Source of the DNA: Bog-473 sp963744225
GTDB taxonomy: Bacteria > Actinomycetota > Acidimicrobiia > Acidimicrobiales > RAAP-2
Reading direction: 5' to 3'
Assembly: GCA_963744225.1 (NCBI GenBank)
Contig: CAVUSV010000004.1
Coordinates: forward strand, 2,193,366-2,257,365
Length of the DNA: 64,000 nt
The first letter of the stretch is position 1. Every line of letters starts with the position of its first letter. Shown here in pieces: positions 53,205 to 62,474 of the stretch. A model generated the notes under the pieces. The model was not told the DNA's origin, did not search any database, and saw only the letters and a program-made list of their open reading frames with translations. A program made the position numbers and the translations under genes.

Positions 53205-54569
53205 GTGACGGATCCCGCCGCCTCGCCACCCCCAGCAGCGGCGTCACCCAGTGACCCCCTGGCGCTGCTCCGCACCCGGAGCTATCTCACGCTCCTCGTG
53301 CTGGCCGCCGTCATCGGGGCGCCTGTCTCGGCGCTCGCGTACTTCTACTTGAGGTTCGTTTCCATCGCTCAGAAATTCGTCTTCCAGACGCTGCCGAAGG
53401 ACTGGATGAACTCGGTCCCCACATGGTGGCCGATCCTCCCTCTGGTCCTGGGCGGGCTCATCGTTGGCCTCACACTCCGCTACTTCCACGGGACGGGCGG
53501 TCACAAACCGGCTGAGGGTTTCAAGACCGCCGGTGCGACCGATCCGATTGATCTTCCGGGAATCGTCATCGCCTCACTGGCGACACTCTGCCTCGGCGCG
53601 GTGCTGGGTCCAGAGGCTCCGCTCATCGCCGTCGGCAGCGGGCTCGGAGTTCTCGCCGTGCACCTGATCAAGAAGGACGCGCCGGAAATGGCCGTCCTCG
53701 TCATCGGGGCTGCGGGCAGCTTCGCCGCCATCGCGACGCTGCTCGGGTCGCCGATCGTCGGAGCCTTCCTCCTGATGGAGGGGGCTGGGCTCGGCGGTCC
53801 ACTCCTGGGAGTGGTCCTCGTGCCAGGGCTGCTGGCTGCCGGCATCGGGTCGCTGATCTTCGTGGGACTCGATAAATGGTCCGGGTACGGCACCTTCTCG
53901 TTGAACATCGGCCCGATCCCGCATTTCGGCTCGCCGACCGGGGCCGAATTCCTGTGGGCTATCGGCATCGGCGTGGCCGCCGCCGTCCTTGGTTCCTTGA
54001 TCAAGCGAGGTGCTCTGGCGCTCCAGCCCAGAGTCGAACAGAACAAAGTTCTGCTCACTCCGGTGTTGGGTCTGGTGGTCGCCGTCCTGGCCATCGTGTT
54101 CTTCGAGCTCAGTGGCAAGCCGAGCTCCTATGTTCTGTTCTCCGGCCAGAGCGCATTGCCGACCCTCGTGTCCCATGCCGCCACCTGGTCGGCGTGGGCG
54201 CTCGTCGCGCTTGTCCTCTGCAAGGGCGCTGCCTACTCCGTCTCTCTCAGTGGATTTCGCGGCGGACCCGTCTTCCCGGGGATGTTCATCGGCGCCGCGC
54301 TCGGGATCGCCCTGTCCCATCTCCCTGGGCTGCCCATGATCGCCGGCGTCGGCATGGGCATCGGGGCGATGACGGCCGCGATGCTCGGCCTGCCGCTGGT
54401 CTCCGTGCTCATGGCCTCGCTGCTCCTGGCTGCCGACGGTCTCGCGCTCATGCCGCTGATCATCGTGGCCGTGGTTGTGGCGTACGTCGTCTCCGCCCAC
54501 CTCTCGGCCCCCCCCGAGGCGACGACCACGGCAGCGGCGCCCTCTGCAACCCCAGCTTCCGGATCCTGA
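53205..54569 (+). CDS. ClC-type chloride channel or transporter
   Basis: The product is 454 residues with the many short hydrophobic helices of the ClC fold. The pore motifs are altered but recognisable: the GxEGP region is LGPEAPLIAVGSGLG, keeping the gating-type Glu, and the GxFxP region is GFRGGPVFPGMFIGAALG. The GSGIP motif of the first filter stretch is not obvious (GHKPAEGFKTAGATDP is at the right place), so selectivity for chloride is less certain. The C-terminus is Ala/Thr-rich with no CBS domains, as in most bacterial members. GTG start at 53205. It probably exchanges or conducts anions across the membrane. Confidence 0.82.
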   Translation: MTDPAASPPPAAASPSDPLALLRTRSYLTLLVLAAVIGAPVSALAYFYLRFVSIAQKFVFQTLPKDWMNSVPTWWPILPLVLGGLIVGLTLRYFHGTGGHKPAEGFKTAGATDPIDLPGIVIASLATLCLGAVLGPEAPLIAVGSGLGVLAVHLIKKDAPEMAVLVIGAAGSFAAIATLLGSPIVGAFLLMEGAGLGGPLLGVVLVPGLLAAGIGSLIFVGLDKWSGYGTFSLNIGPIPHFGSPTGAEFLWAIGIGVAAAVLGSLIKRGALALQPRVEQNKVLLTPVLGLVVAVLAIVFFELSGKPSSYVLFSGQSALPTLVSHAATWSAWALVALVLCKGAAYSVSLSGFRGGPVFPGMFIGAALGIALSHLPGLPMIAGVGMGIGAMTAAMLGLPLVSVLMASLLLAADGLALMPLIIVAVVVAYVVSAHLSAPPEATTTAAAPSATPASGS

Positions 54570-54851
54570 GAACGCCGGCACGCGAGGCGTGGCAAATCCA
54601 CTCCACCGTCACCACCATCGCGGGGGAGGGGTGCAAGCCACCCCGGCCCGGTTCCGGCTCATCCGAGTGGGTGTAAACTAAGGGCGATTACCTTCGAAAG
54701 TGAGGGTCCTTGAGGACGGCTTACGCCGCCCACTGCACCCTGTGAGGCGTGCCGAACGCCTGAACGATGGAAACCCACGAAGGCATTTGAGCTTCCCGGG
54801 CCCTCTCTCCCCTCGCCCGGGACCGTGAGCTCCCCATCGAGGTTGAACCCC

Positions 54852-56036
54852 ATGGATGTGGTGGGCGGCGCAGGCTGGCCTTTCGAAGCCGGGCACCAGC
54901 CGATGCAGACGCCTCCTCAGCCAGAGAGCTCTCCACCATCGTTCGAGGCAATTGCCACTGTCGAGGGCCCGACGACGGTGCTCTTACTGCGCGGGAGCGT
55001 CGCGCTCGGTGCTGCTCCGGACCTCGCCGCGGTCTTGGACGCCACCATCGAGCGGCGCCCAGCCTCCGTCGTGCTCGACATGTCGGAGCTCGACTTCGTC
55101 GGCGCCGCCGGTCTGGTCGCTGTCCTCAACGCCGCGCGGCGCTGCGCTGCGCTGGGCATCGATCTCACCCTTCGCTCACCTTCGGCTCTGCTCGATCGCC
55201 TTGTCCCAGTGACGATGACGCGGACCTCCCACCTCGAGGCGGCGGGCGACGCTCGTCCTTCCGAAGGGCCGGCAGAGTCCGGCGAGACGTACTTTGTCGG
55301 CGCACCCGGCAGCCTTGGCATCGGCGATGATCTCCACCGGGTCTCCGCCCTGCCGGCCGACACGCGGCAGTGGTCGATGGCGCCCTCCGGCTCTTGGTGG
55401 ATCTCGCACTCTCGCGCATCACCTTGGCCGATGGTGTGAGCGTCTCCCTGCTGCGCCATGGGCGGATATCGACCGTGGCGGCCAGCGATCACACGATCAT
55501 GGACATGGACGCGAATCAGTATGCGACGGGGGAGGGACCATGCCTCGACGCCTCGCGGCACGGACGCGTGTTCTATGCGGACGAATTGTCCGGCGAGGTC
55601 CGGTGGCCTGCGTTCACGCCGCGAGCGATGGGGTTGGGAATCGAGCGCGATTCTGTCCTCGCCCCTGAAGGCGTCCGATGTGCCGGTCGGGGCACTCAAT
55701 ATCTACTCTCGGACTCCAGCAGCCTTTGACGTGAAGGCGCACGCGACGGCCGCTGCGTTTGCGTATCAAGCCTCGCTCATACTCGGTGATGCTGGTGCGG
55801 GGGTGACCGACGCGCAGATGGCCACGACGTTTCAAGCCGCCCTCCGGAGCCGGGAGCTGATCACGCTCGCGCAGGGGCGCATGATGGAGCGAGAGGGCAT
55901 CGACGAGGCGCGGGCCTTCGTCGCCCTCCTGCGAATGTCGCTCGACAAAGGGGTGCCGCTCCGCGGTCTGGCCGAATCCATGGTGGTGGCGAGCCGCCCA
56001 TCCGCGGTGGCGCTCCAGTGGGAAGCCGATGTCTGA
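54852..56036 (+). CDS. STAS-GAF-ANTAR fusion regulator, two frameshifts
   Basis: The repaired product is about 394 residues from ATG 54852. The STAS domain (residues about 30-120) has LLLRGSVALGAAPDLAAVLD and VVLDMSELDFVGAAGLVAVL, with Ser in LDMSELDF at the usual phosphorylation region. The GAF domain follows (LADGVSVSLLRHGRIST, YATGEGPCLDASRHG). The ANTAR domain at the end has MATTFQAALRSRELITLAQGRMMEREGID and LRMSLDKGVPLRGLAESMV. The frame changes near 55370 and near 55670. Open pieces are 54825-55439, 55370-55729 and 55458-56036. ANTAR domains bind RNA hairpins and prevent termination. STAS fused to it would link this to anti-sigma type signalling. The pairing with the second GAF-ANTAR gene at 56340 is notable. 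Confidence 0.78.
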
Positions 56037-56280
56037 GAGCGCGTCCGACGTGCTCGACACGTTTCGTCAGGAGGCCGGTCTCTCACACGGGCAGTTGTGG
56101 CTGCGGTACTTCGAACTCGGAGGCATGAGCACGGGATTCGAATTGGAGACGTACTTGTACGGCATCTCGGTGCCCTCCGCCCATGACCACGACGTCATCG
56201 CCTCAGCGCTGAACGAACGCTTCGTGGAAATGGGAGGGAACCATCCCGTGCCCTACTCCGAAGACGTCATCGACACCTAG
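56029..56280 (+). CDS. small hypothetical protein
   Basis: The product is 83 residues, starting inside the last codons of the ANTAR gene (ATG at 56029, the preceding stop at 56034-56036), so its translation is coupled. Acidic: SDVLDTFRQEAGLSHGQLWLRYFELG, then FELETYLYGISVPSAHDHDVIASALNERF. The pattern GLSHGQLWLRYFELGG resembles short actinobacterial proteins found next to ANTAR regulators, but I cannot name a family. It is probably a helical partner or co-regulator of its neighbour. Confidence 0.68.
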   Translation: MSESASDVLDTFRQEAGLSHGQLWLRYFELGGMSTGFELETYLYGISVPSAHDHDVIASALNERFVEMGGNHPVPYSEDVIDT

Positions 56281-56339
56281 CTCGCTGCCCGGTCGATCGG
56301 CTCGAGGCAGCCGGGAGTCGGGCGACACCGACCGGCGAA

Positions 56340-57080
56340 TCAGTGCGAGGCGGACCCGGTATCTGGTCGTTCTCCTGTCTCAATCAGATTTTGCGCGACG
56401 TCGCGCAGCTTGAGGTTGAGATGCTGGGACGCTCGTCGGAGGACGTCGAAGGCCTCGTCCACGGTGATCCGCTCCCGTTCCATCAGGATGCCCTGGGCCT
56501 GCCCGATCATCTCGCGGCTGGCCAGCGCAGCGTGCAGGTTGGCTGCCCGGCGTTCTCGGTCTTCATTGCCCAGAGCAGTCGAAAAGGCCAGACCGGCGAC
56601 GGCAGCGAGGAGCAGCCCGTTGGCTCGATCGATGACACCGAAGGCATCGGGATACCGGGCGTAGAGATTGAGGGCGCCCAGAGTCCCATTCCCGAGCAAG
56701 GGCAATGCCAGCACGCTCCGTATGCCTTCACCAGTGGCTTCTGCTCCGAACCGGGTCCAGCGCTGGTCCGTCGCGAGGTCGCCGGCGTACGCCGCGACGC
56801 CTTGTGAGATGGCATCGAGGCAGGGTCCCTCACCGGTCGCCTGCTGCATGGCATCGACGGCAGCGACAACGGGATCGGTGTGCTCCGAGGTCGTGACGAC
56901 GCCGTCGCTGAGAAGGAAGATCCCCGCAAAGTCGCAGCCCTCGATCGTGGCCACGGACAGTCGCACGACTTGGGCCAGGGTCTTTTGGACACTACCGGCC
57001 GAAAAAAGGACCTGGGCCATCTCGGAGAAATCGGCCACCAACTCAGACGAGAAGTCCGAATCTGCGATTGGGGGCTCCAC
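56340..57080 (-). CDS. GAF-ANTAR domain regulator
   Basis: The product is 246 residues. GTG 57080 is chosen because a perfect AAGGAGGT lies at 57089-57096, eight bases upstream; the longer frame to 57176 has no support. The GAF domain has SVATIEGCDFAGIFLL, ATGEGPCLDAISQG and VLALPLLGNGTLGALNLYA. The ANTAR domain has LHAALASREMIGQAQGILMERERI and AFDVLRRASQHLNLKLRDVAQ. ANTAR proteins bind paired RNA stem-loops with hexaloops and act as antiterminators, and the GAF domain would sense a small ligand. It lies convergent with the STAS-GAF-ANTAR gene, with the same ATGEGPCLDA motif, implying an old duplication. The RNA target is not seen in the window. Confidence 0.88.
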   Translation of the reverse strand: MEPPIADSDFSSELVADFSEMAQVLFSAGSVQKTLAQVVRLSVATIEGCDFAGIFLLSDGVVTTSEHTDPVVAAVDAMQQATGEGPCLDAISQGVAAYAGDLATDQRWTRFGAEATGEGIRSVLALPLLGNGTLGALNLYARYPDAFGVIDRANGLLLAAVAGLAFSTALGNEDRERRAANLHAALASREMIGQAQGILMERERITVDEAFDVLRRASQHLNLKLRDVAQNLIETGERPDTGSASH

Positions 57081-57354
57081 TTCGGCCCACCTCCTTCCTC
57101 GGCGCTTGCCCGCCGGCGTGTCCCGATCGTGCCATCTTCCGGGCGCGGGGGGTGCATTGTCTGCCTGGCCCAACAAGTGTACGATTGAAACACCTTCGAC
57201 AGCGAGGGCGACCCGTTTTTCCGACTTCGTCGGTGCTCGCGCCGGAGGCCGTCATTACTACCCAGAGACTCGCTGTCGTCCGGCCAAGCCCCGATCGATC
57301 GCGCTTGAGCGGCCAGGTCTTCGAGATCACGACCCCTCGCCTGCGGGTGCATGC

Positions 57355-58449
57355 ATGAATCCGCCTGCGACGATCCTCGACCCTCCGGCCCCGCTCGCCG
57401 TCGCCACACTGGCCGAACCCGGGAGCCGGTGCGACGCCACCGCGGACGACGAGCTCCCCGCGGCCTATTCCCGTCTCCGGGACCAGGTACGTCGGGCTGG
57501 TCTGCTCGACTTTCGACCGTACCGCTACGGATTGAAGATTGGGGCAACGATTGCCGCGTTCGCCGCCGGATGGGTCACCTTCGTCATCGTGGGGAACACG
57601 TGGCTCAGTGCGGCCGTCGCCGTCCTTCTCGCAGTCCTCTTCACCCAGGTGGTCTTTCTCGGGCACGACGCCGGTCACCAGGAGATCGCGCGCTCGGCGC
57701 GAGCCAACCGGTTGATCGGGCTGCTGGTCGGCGATGCCCTGACGGGACTGAGCATCGGCTGGTGGATTCCCAAGCACAACGCACATCACCCGCGCCCCAA
57801 TGAAGTGGGCAGTGACCCCGACATCGGTGCGGGCCTCATTGCATTCAGCGTCACCCCTTCGAGTGGCTCCGGGTCTGCTCGGACGCGCTGGCGAGATCGA
57901 TTCCGCGTGCCACTCTTCGCGTTCGTCCTGCTCCTCCAAGGGCTGGGGCTGCACGTGACGAGCGTCCAATCGGTCCTCCGGCGTCGCGGCCGGCTGGCGT
58001 CGATCGAACTGGCCCTCCTGATAGGGAACGCAGTCGCCTACCTGGCCATTGTCTTTTGGGTGCTGGCCCCAGCCAAGGCCTGTGCCTTCATCGCAATCCA
58101 GCAGTGTCTCTTCGGGCTCTACCTCGGCTTCACCTTTGCGCCCAACCACAAGGGGATGCCGCTCATCACCGAGCCCAACCTGCCGTTCGCGCGCCGGCAA
58201 GTCGTGACGGCACGCAACATCATCGGAGGCCGCTTCATCACGATGGCGTTCGGCGGACTCAACTACCAGATAGAGCATCATCTGTTCCCGACCATGCCGA
58301 GACTGAACCTGGCGCACGCCCAGCCATTCGTGCGGGACTTCTGTGCGGCGCACGACCTGCCATACCGGCAGGTGCGGCTGACGGCGTCGTATCGCCAGGC
58401 CCTCGGCTCCCTCCAGCCCGAGACCGGTGTCTCGGACTGCGCCGTCTAG
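57355..58449 (+). CDS. membrane fatty acid desaturase
   Basis: The product is 364 residues from ATG 57355 (MNPPATILDPPAPLA); the longer open frame back to 56668 is antisense to the GAF-ANTAR gene. The three His boxes of membrane di-iron desaturases are all present: GHDAGHQE, KHNAHHPRPN and YQIEHHLFPTMPR. The QxxHH form of the third box is typical of front-end type desaturases, but no cytochrome b5 domain is fused. Four hydrophobic segments fit the usual topology (ATIAAFAAGWVTFVIVG, AAVAVLLAVLFTQVVF). It would introduce a double bond in membrane lipid acyl chains using an outside ferredoxin or reductase. The lipid substrate is unknown. Confidence 0.9.
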   Translation: MNPPATILDPPAPLAVATLAEPGSRCDATADDELPAAYSRLRDQVRRAGLLDFRPYRYGLKIGATIAAFAAGWVTFVIVGNTWLSAAVAVLLAVLFTQVVFLGHDAGHQEIARSARANRLIGLLVGDALTGLSIGWWIPKHNAHHPRPNEVGSDPDIGAGLIAFSVTPSSGSGSARTRWRDRFRVPLFAFVLLLQGLGLHVTSVQSVLRRRGRLASIELALLIGNAVAYLAIVFWVLAPAKACAFIAIQQCLFGLYLGFTFAPNHKGMPLITEPNLPFARRQVVTARNIIGGRFITMAFGGLNYQIEHHLFPTMPRLNLAHAQPFVRDFCAAHDLPYRQVRLTASYRQALGSLQPETGVSDCAV

Positions 58450-58608
58450 AGCAGAGCGAGATCAATTCTCGGTCGTCTGCTGAACCCAGATGCCGGCAGC
58501 GCCGTGAACTCGGCTGGAGAATCTCCTGACTGCCGCGGACTCACGACCGGTGCTCGAAGGGGATTCTCGAAACAGCAGCACACCAGGGCCCTCAGTAGCA
58601 TCTTTGCC

Positions 58609-59092
58609 GTGACGGACATGCTGGCCTACGCGGCGCATCTCCCGGTGGCTCAGTACCGCGCCGGGTCAGATCCTCATTCACGAAGACCACGTTGGCGGAG
58701 GGCTCTGGATACTCGAATCCGGGATGCTCCAAGTGCGCAAAGGCGACACGCCGGTGAACACGATCGTTGAGCCAGGTGCCATCGTCGGTGAGATCTCCGT
58801 CTTGCTGGGTACCCCGCACGGAGCGTCCGTCGAGGCGATCGAGCCCACTCGGACCAGGTACGCCGAGAACGGGAGGGAGTTCCTCCTGGGAAATCCGGAG
58901 ATCACGCGGCTGATCGCGGTCGGCCTCGCGGAGAGGCTCAACTCTGTGAACTCGTATCTCGCCGACCTCAAGCACCAATACGGCGATGCGCCGGGCCTGT
59001 CCATGGTGGGCACGATCCTGGCGCGGCTCGCGCAGCGACAGGACGCCTCCGCGCAGAGCGGGTCCGCCCGGGATCCCGACCCTGAGTACTGA
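58609..59092 (+). CDS. cyclic nucleotide-binding (CNBD) domain protein, frameshifted
   Basis: The repaired product is about 161 residues. GTG 58609 starts VTDMLAYAAHLPVAQYRAG. One extra G in CCGGG near 58664-58670 shifts the frame; the intended continuation is QILIHEDHVGGGLWILESGM, then LQVRKGDTPVNTIVEPGAIVGEISVLLGTP. The phosphate-binding cassette of a CNBD (PGAIVGEISVLLGTPHGASV) is present, though the canonical Arg-Ala is altered to His-Gly-Ala-Ser. The C-terminus is a helical RLAQRQDASAQ. No DNA-binding domain is seen, so this is a stand-alone sensor or partner protein. The downstream piece is open from 58724. Confidence 0.75.
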
Positions 59093-59127
59093 GTTGGATC
59101 CGAGGGAACGGCATGCGGAGGTGACTG

Positions 59128-59877
59128 TTAGAAGACGCTGCGCTCGGGAAGGCCGTGCATGCTGAGATCGGTCTCCTCCGAGCCAAGCATCGAAGTCCAC
59201 GTGGCCCGGTTTGCATCGAGATCAATGACGATATGGGCAGGAACTGGGCCGATTTGGTTCCCGGCGTTGAACACCCAGGTCGAACCGATCCGGTCGATCC
59301 ACGAGCCGTCGCGCTTGAAGGGTGACTCGTGGACGTGGCCAGTGAAGACGAGGTCGGGCTCGTGCTCCGTGATCCAACCCCGCAACTCCGTGTCGCCGTA
59401 ATCGCGCCGCCCCGTCCAGCACGTCGGGGAGCCGAGTGGCGGCCAGTGATAGACCCAGGCCCAGCGGAGTGGGCGGCGCACGGCGTCGGCCTCCAGCTGG
59501 CGGGCGAGCCTCGCCCGACCGATCGGTCCGTCCCACCAGGGACAGATCGTGATCAGCATGTCACTGAGCGTGGGGGCGTCACCATCGGTCGAGATGCCAG
59601 CGGCGCGAGCGCCCGAGAGCCACAGCGCCGACTGTTCTCCTTCCGAGTCAGTACCGGTCAGATCGTGGTTGCCCGAACTCACCGCGAGACCGGTCACCGA
59701 ATGCACGATGGCGAGATATTCGAGAGCGACAACGGACTGCGCGCTGAGTGGTACGGCAGACCTGATGTTCAGCGTGTCGCCAGCGACGACAACGAGATCG
59801 AAGTCCGGTCCAGCTCGCACGACCCAATCGAGCTGCGGCAGCGAGTAATGAAGATCTGAGACGAGAAGAATGCGCAT
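59128..59877 (-). CDS. calcineurin-like metallophosphoesterase
   Basis: The product is 249 residues, ATG 59877. The family metal ligands are in order: LVSDLHYS (DxH), VVAGDTLN (GD), SSGNHDLTG (GNHD), a His in WAWVYHWPP and FTGHVHESP (GHxH). The fold is complete. The substrate could be a nucleotide, phosphodiester or phospholipid, and nothing in the sequence selects one. It lies on the minus strand just after the GH26-like gene, 58 bases downstream, so it may be in its operon, although unrelated in function. Confidence 0.88.
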   Translation of the reverse strand: MRILLVSDLHYSLPQLDWVVRAGPDFDLVVVAGDTLNIRSAVPLSAQSVVALEYLAIVHSVTGLAVSSGNHDLTGTDSEGEQSALWLSGARAAGISTDGDAPTLSDMLITICPWWDGPIGRARLARQLEADAVRRPLRWAWVYHWPPLGSPTCWTGRRDYGDTELRGWITEHEPDLVFTGHVHESPFKRDGSWIDRIGSTWVFNAGNQIGPVPAHIVIDLDANRATWTSMLGSEETDLSMHGLPERSVF

Positions 59878-59935
59878 CGGCCTCCCTCAACTGTCGAACC
59901 TGAGACACTAGGGCATTGCGAACCGAGTCCGGCGG

Positions 59936-61750
59936 TCAGCCGAAGTTGGCTCTCAGCGCAGCAGCCGTGTTGGGGTTCGCACCGTTGTCGACGCTCGAGA
60001 ATGCGTAGTCCCAGTAGTTGGCCTCGAAGACGTTGTTCGACGCGATCCATGCGGCCATGTCGTTGACGAACGTCGGGTCGTCCCCGCCGGAGACGATGTT
60101 GCCGGGGTTCGAGACCGGGCCGGAGCCCGGCGCGCTGTTGCCCCACCCCAGACCCCATTCGGGGAGGACGATCTGCTTGGAGTTCGCTGCCGCGAAGGAC
60201 GCCAGCCAGTTCAGCCCGTCTGACTCGGTCTCGAGCACAGCGAAGTTCGCCTGGGCTCCTGGGTAGGTGCCGAGCGAGATGTCGTACACGTCCAGGCCGA
60301 TGTAGTCGACGTAGGAGTTGCCAGGGTAGTAGTTGGCCAAGTTGCCCGCACCCTGGTTCCCGTTGTTCGGATTCCACTCGAAGGCGAAGTGCTGGCCTGC
60401 GACCGAGCGCATCGCCGTCACGATGTTCTGGTAGTAGGCGACGAATGCCGAAGCGCAGCCGTTGGCCGCCCAGGGGAACCAGTGGCCGTTGAACTCCCAG
60501 CCGAGTCGGATGATGGAGCCGGAGAAGCCGGCGTTGACAATGTTCTGGCCGACGGTCTTGAAGTACGAGTTGAAGCTCCCCTGGGCGCCTTGGGTCAGGC
60601 CGTAACAACTCCCTCCCGGCGTGGACGGATTGGAGTTGGGGCTGTAGGTGTTGGGGAGCATCGGGACGCCCCAGGTCATGGTGTAGCCCTTGTTCTGCCA
60701 CACGCTGTAGGGCCAGCCGCTCTGGGTCATCCGTGTCCAATTGGTGCCGTCGAGGAAGTCCATGGCGTAGTGGGGCTGGAACCCCAGTGTTGCGGTGAAG
60801 TCGGCCGCCGCCGCAGCGTTTCCCGAGCCTGAGAAGACGCCGAGGAGCGAGGAGAGCGCAGCCGATGACTGCGGGAACGTGTCGAGGTGCGCGTTGGACT
60901 CGACGATTGAGTACCCGGCGACACCCGGGTTCACCAGCATGCCAACGGCCGTCTTGCCGCTCCCTCCGAGTGAGCCGTAGAACCCGGCGTCCCCGTAGTT
61001 GAAGACTCCGCCGTCGGCGGCAACGAGCCAGTACCCGTGACCGTCGGGCGCGCCCGCCATACCGACGATGGGCTGGTTCAGTCGAATCGAGCCGGAAGAG
61101 CCGTAGAAGCCGGCGTCGCCGTAGGAGAACACGCCTCCGTCGGACGCCACCAGCCAGTAGCCGGCACCGCTCGGCGACGAAGCCATGCCGACGATGGGCT
61201 GATTGAGGCGGATGGACCCGGTCGAGCCGTAGAAGGCGGCGTCGCCGTACGAGAACACGCCTCCGTCGGACGCGACCAGCCAGTAGCCGTCACCGTCGGG
61301 AGTTGACGCCATGCCGACGATGGGCTGATTGAGGCGGATGGACCCGGTCGAGCCGTAGAAGTGAGCGTCGCCGTAAGAAAACACGCCTCCGTCGGACGCC
61401 ACCAGCCAGTAGCCGTGCCCGCTGACGGTGGATGCCATTCCCACCATCGGTCGGTTGATGGGGCCGCCCATGCCACCCATGTACGGGGCTCCGCCGTAGG
61501 CGAAGACGGCACCGGTGCCGTTGGTCATCCAGTACCCGCCGGTTGGATCGGCAGAGAAGAGGTGCCCGGCGCCGTAGTCCGACGTGAGGACAGCAGCGTG
61601 CGAGCGGGCGGTCGCCGGTGCCGCTGACGGCGACACAAGGACCGTGCCAGACCAGATCACCCCGAGGGCCGCAGCGCCCAGGCCGCTCGCCATGGCCAAG
61701 CGTCGGAGAAGACTGCGTGGGTTACTCGGTCGGGTCATTTGGTTCAGCAT
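59936..61750 (-). CDS. secreted GH26-like glycoside hydrolase with N-terminal repeat propeller
   Basis: The product is 604 residues. The signal peptide is basic then SGLGAAALGVIWSGTVLV, cleaved near ATARSHA. The N-terminal half has tandem units of 42-45 residues (YWLVASDGGVFSYGDA, FYGSTGSIRLNQPIVGMA), a repeat very common in Acidimicrobiia surface proteins. The C-terminal catalytic part (about residue 300 on) resembles GH26: the probable acid/base Glu is in LGWEFNGHWFPW and the nucleophile Glu in KQIVLPEWGLGWG, with FAFEWNPNNGN between. It would cut beta-mannan or a related polysaccharide outside the cell. The repeat half may bind wall or glycan. ATG 61750 is used; MTRPSN at 61738 is an alternative start. 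Confidence 0.82.
   Translation of the reverse strand: MLNQMTRPSNPRSLLRRLAMASGLGAAALGVIWSGTVLVSPSAAPATARSHAAVLTSDYGAGHLFSADPTGGYWMTNGTGAVFAYGGAPYMGGMGGPINRPMVGMASTVSGHGYWLVASDGGVFSYGDAHFYGSTGSIRLNQPIVGMASTPDGDGYWLVASDGGVFSYGDAAFYGSTGSIRLNQPIVGMASSPSGAGYWLVASDGGVFSYGDAGFYGSSGSIRLNQPIVGMAGAPDGHGYWLVAADGGVFNYGDAGFYGSLGGSGKTAVGMLVNPGVAGYSIVESNAHLDTFPQSSAALSSLLGVFSGSGNAAAAADFTATLGFQPHYAMDFLDGTNWTRMTQSGWPYSVWQNKGYTMTWGVPMLPNTYSPNSNPSTPGGSCYGLTQGAQGSFNSYFKTVGQNIVNAGFSGSIIRLGWEFNGHWFPWAANGCASAFVAYYQNIVTAMRSVAGQHFAFEWNPNNGNQGAGNLANYYPGNSYVDYIGLDVYDISLGTYPGAQANFAVLETESDGLNWLASFAAANSKQIVLPEWGLGWGNSAPGSGPVSNPGNIVSGGDDPTFVNDMAAWIASNNVFEANYWDYAFSSVDNGANPNTAAALRANFG
61000..61500 (-). repeat. propeller-type repeats in the GH26-like gene
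   Basis: Four near-identical units of about 126 bp encode GYWLVASDGGVFSYGDA plus FYGSxGSIRLNQPIVGMA, flanked by diverged copies. DNA identity between units is high (for example around 61180-61400), which implies recent duplication. Confidence 0.85.
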
Positions 61751-61959
61751 GCGGATGCCGTTCGCGCTCCGTCAGGAACCGGGGGGCCCAGATGGCACTC
61801 GGTCCGCCGGCGAGAAACGACTGACTGTTGACGCGCTGGGGCTCAGCTATTGCACTCGGCGAGAACCGTGACCACCTTGAGGAGATCGCCGGAACCCCTC
61901 ACCGGCGCCGGTGCTCCGACCGGATGGCCGGCTTCGGGCCTTTGCGTCCACGATGTGGG

Positions 61960-62420
61960 TCACACGATCCAAGAGCCATCTGGCATGATCGTCCGGCCGG
62001 TGATCTCGTTGGATTCACGCCACGCCTGAATCTGCAGCGGCTGAAGAACGAAAGAGCCGTCGCTCGGGCCAGCGGTCGTCGGGTCCCAGTCCGCCTGGGC
62101 GACGTCGGCGCTGCGGATGGCCTCCGGAGCCTCGTTGACGGGAGAGGTTGCCGTGGGCTTGGCGACGATCACCATGGCGTCCGGGTTGTGCCCAACGCAG
62201 GTCGAGCGCCGCCTGGGCGTGCGAGGTTCTTCGCCGTGGGGCTCTCAGGGTCGGTTGCAAGCAGTATCTCGGAGTGCCTCCAGACGAAGGAGAGCGGGAC
62301 AAGATGCGGCTCAGAATCCGTCGACCCAGTGGACACCCACGCGTCAGATCCGCTTGCACTGAGCAGCCGCTCCGTGTCGATCCGACGTCGCTTGCCGTCT
62401 CGAGGCCCAGCCCTTGTCAT
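61960..62420 (-). CDS. PPOX/pyridoxamine oxidase-like flavin- or F420-dependent protein, frameshifted
   Basis: The repaired product is about 153 residues from ATG 62420. The split-barrel core is VSTGSTDSEPHLVPLSFVWRHSEILLATDPESPTAKNLARP, ending with ARPALGTTR, as in PPOX-class F420-dependent enzymes. The second half (VMVIVAKPTATSPVNEA, LQPLQIQAWRESNEITGRTIMPDGSW) is in another frame and continues to 61960. One G appears to be missing in CGGAC near 62180, so TTRDAMVIVA would be restored. It follows the sigma factor gene by 54 bases and is probably co-expressed. The substrate is unknown; this class includes stress and xenobiotic reductases. Confidence 0.75.
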
Positions 62421-62474
62421 CAGCGTCCCCCAGGTCTCGACGCCCTCCAGCGCGATCGAATCTGACAGGGCCGC

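Noticed and set aside
54715..54761. Two small hairpins upstream of the STAS-GAF-ANTAR gene considered as an ANTAR RNA target
   Set aside because: Loops are four and five bases and lack the A1 and G4 of the hexaloop consensus.
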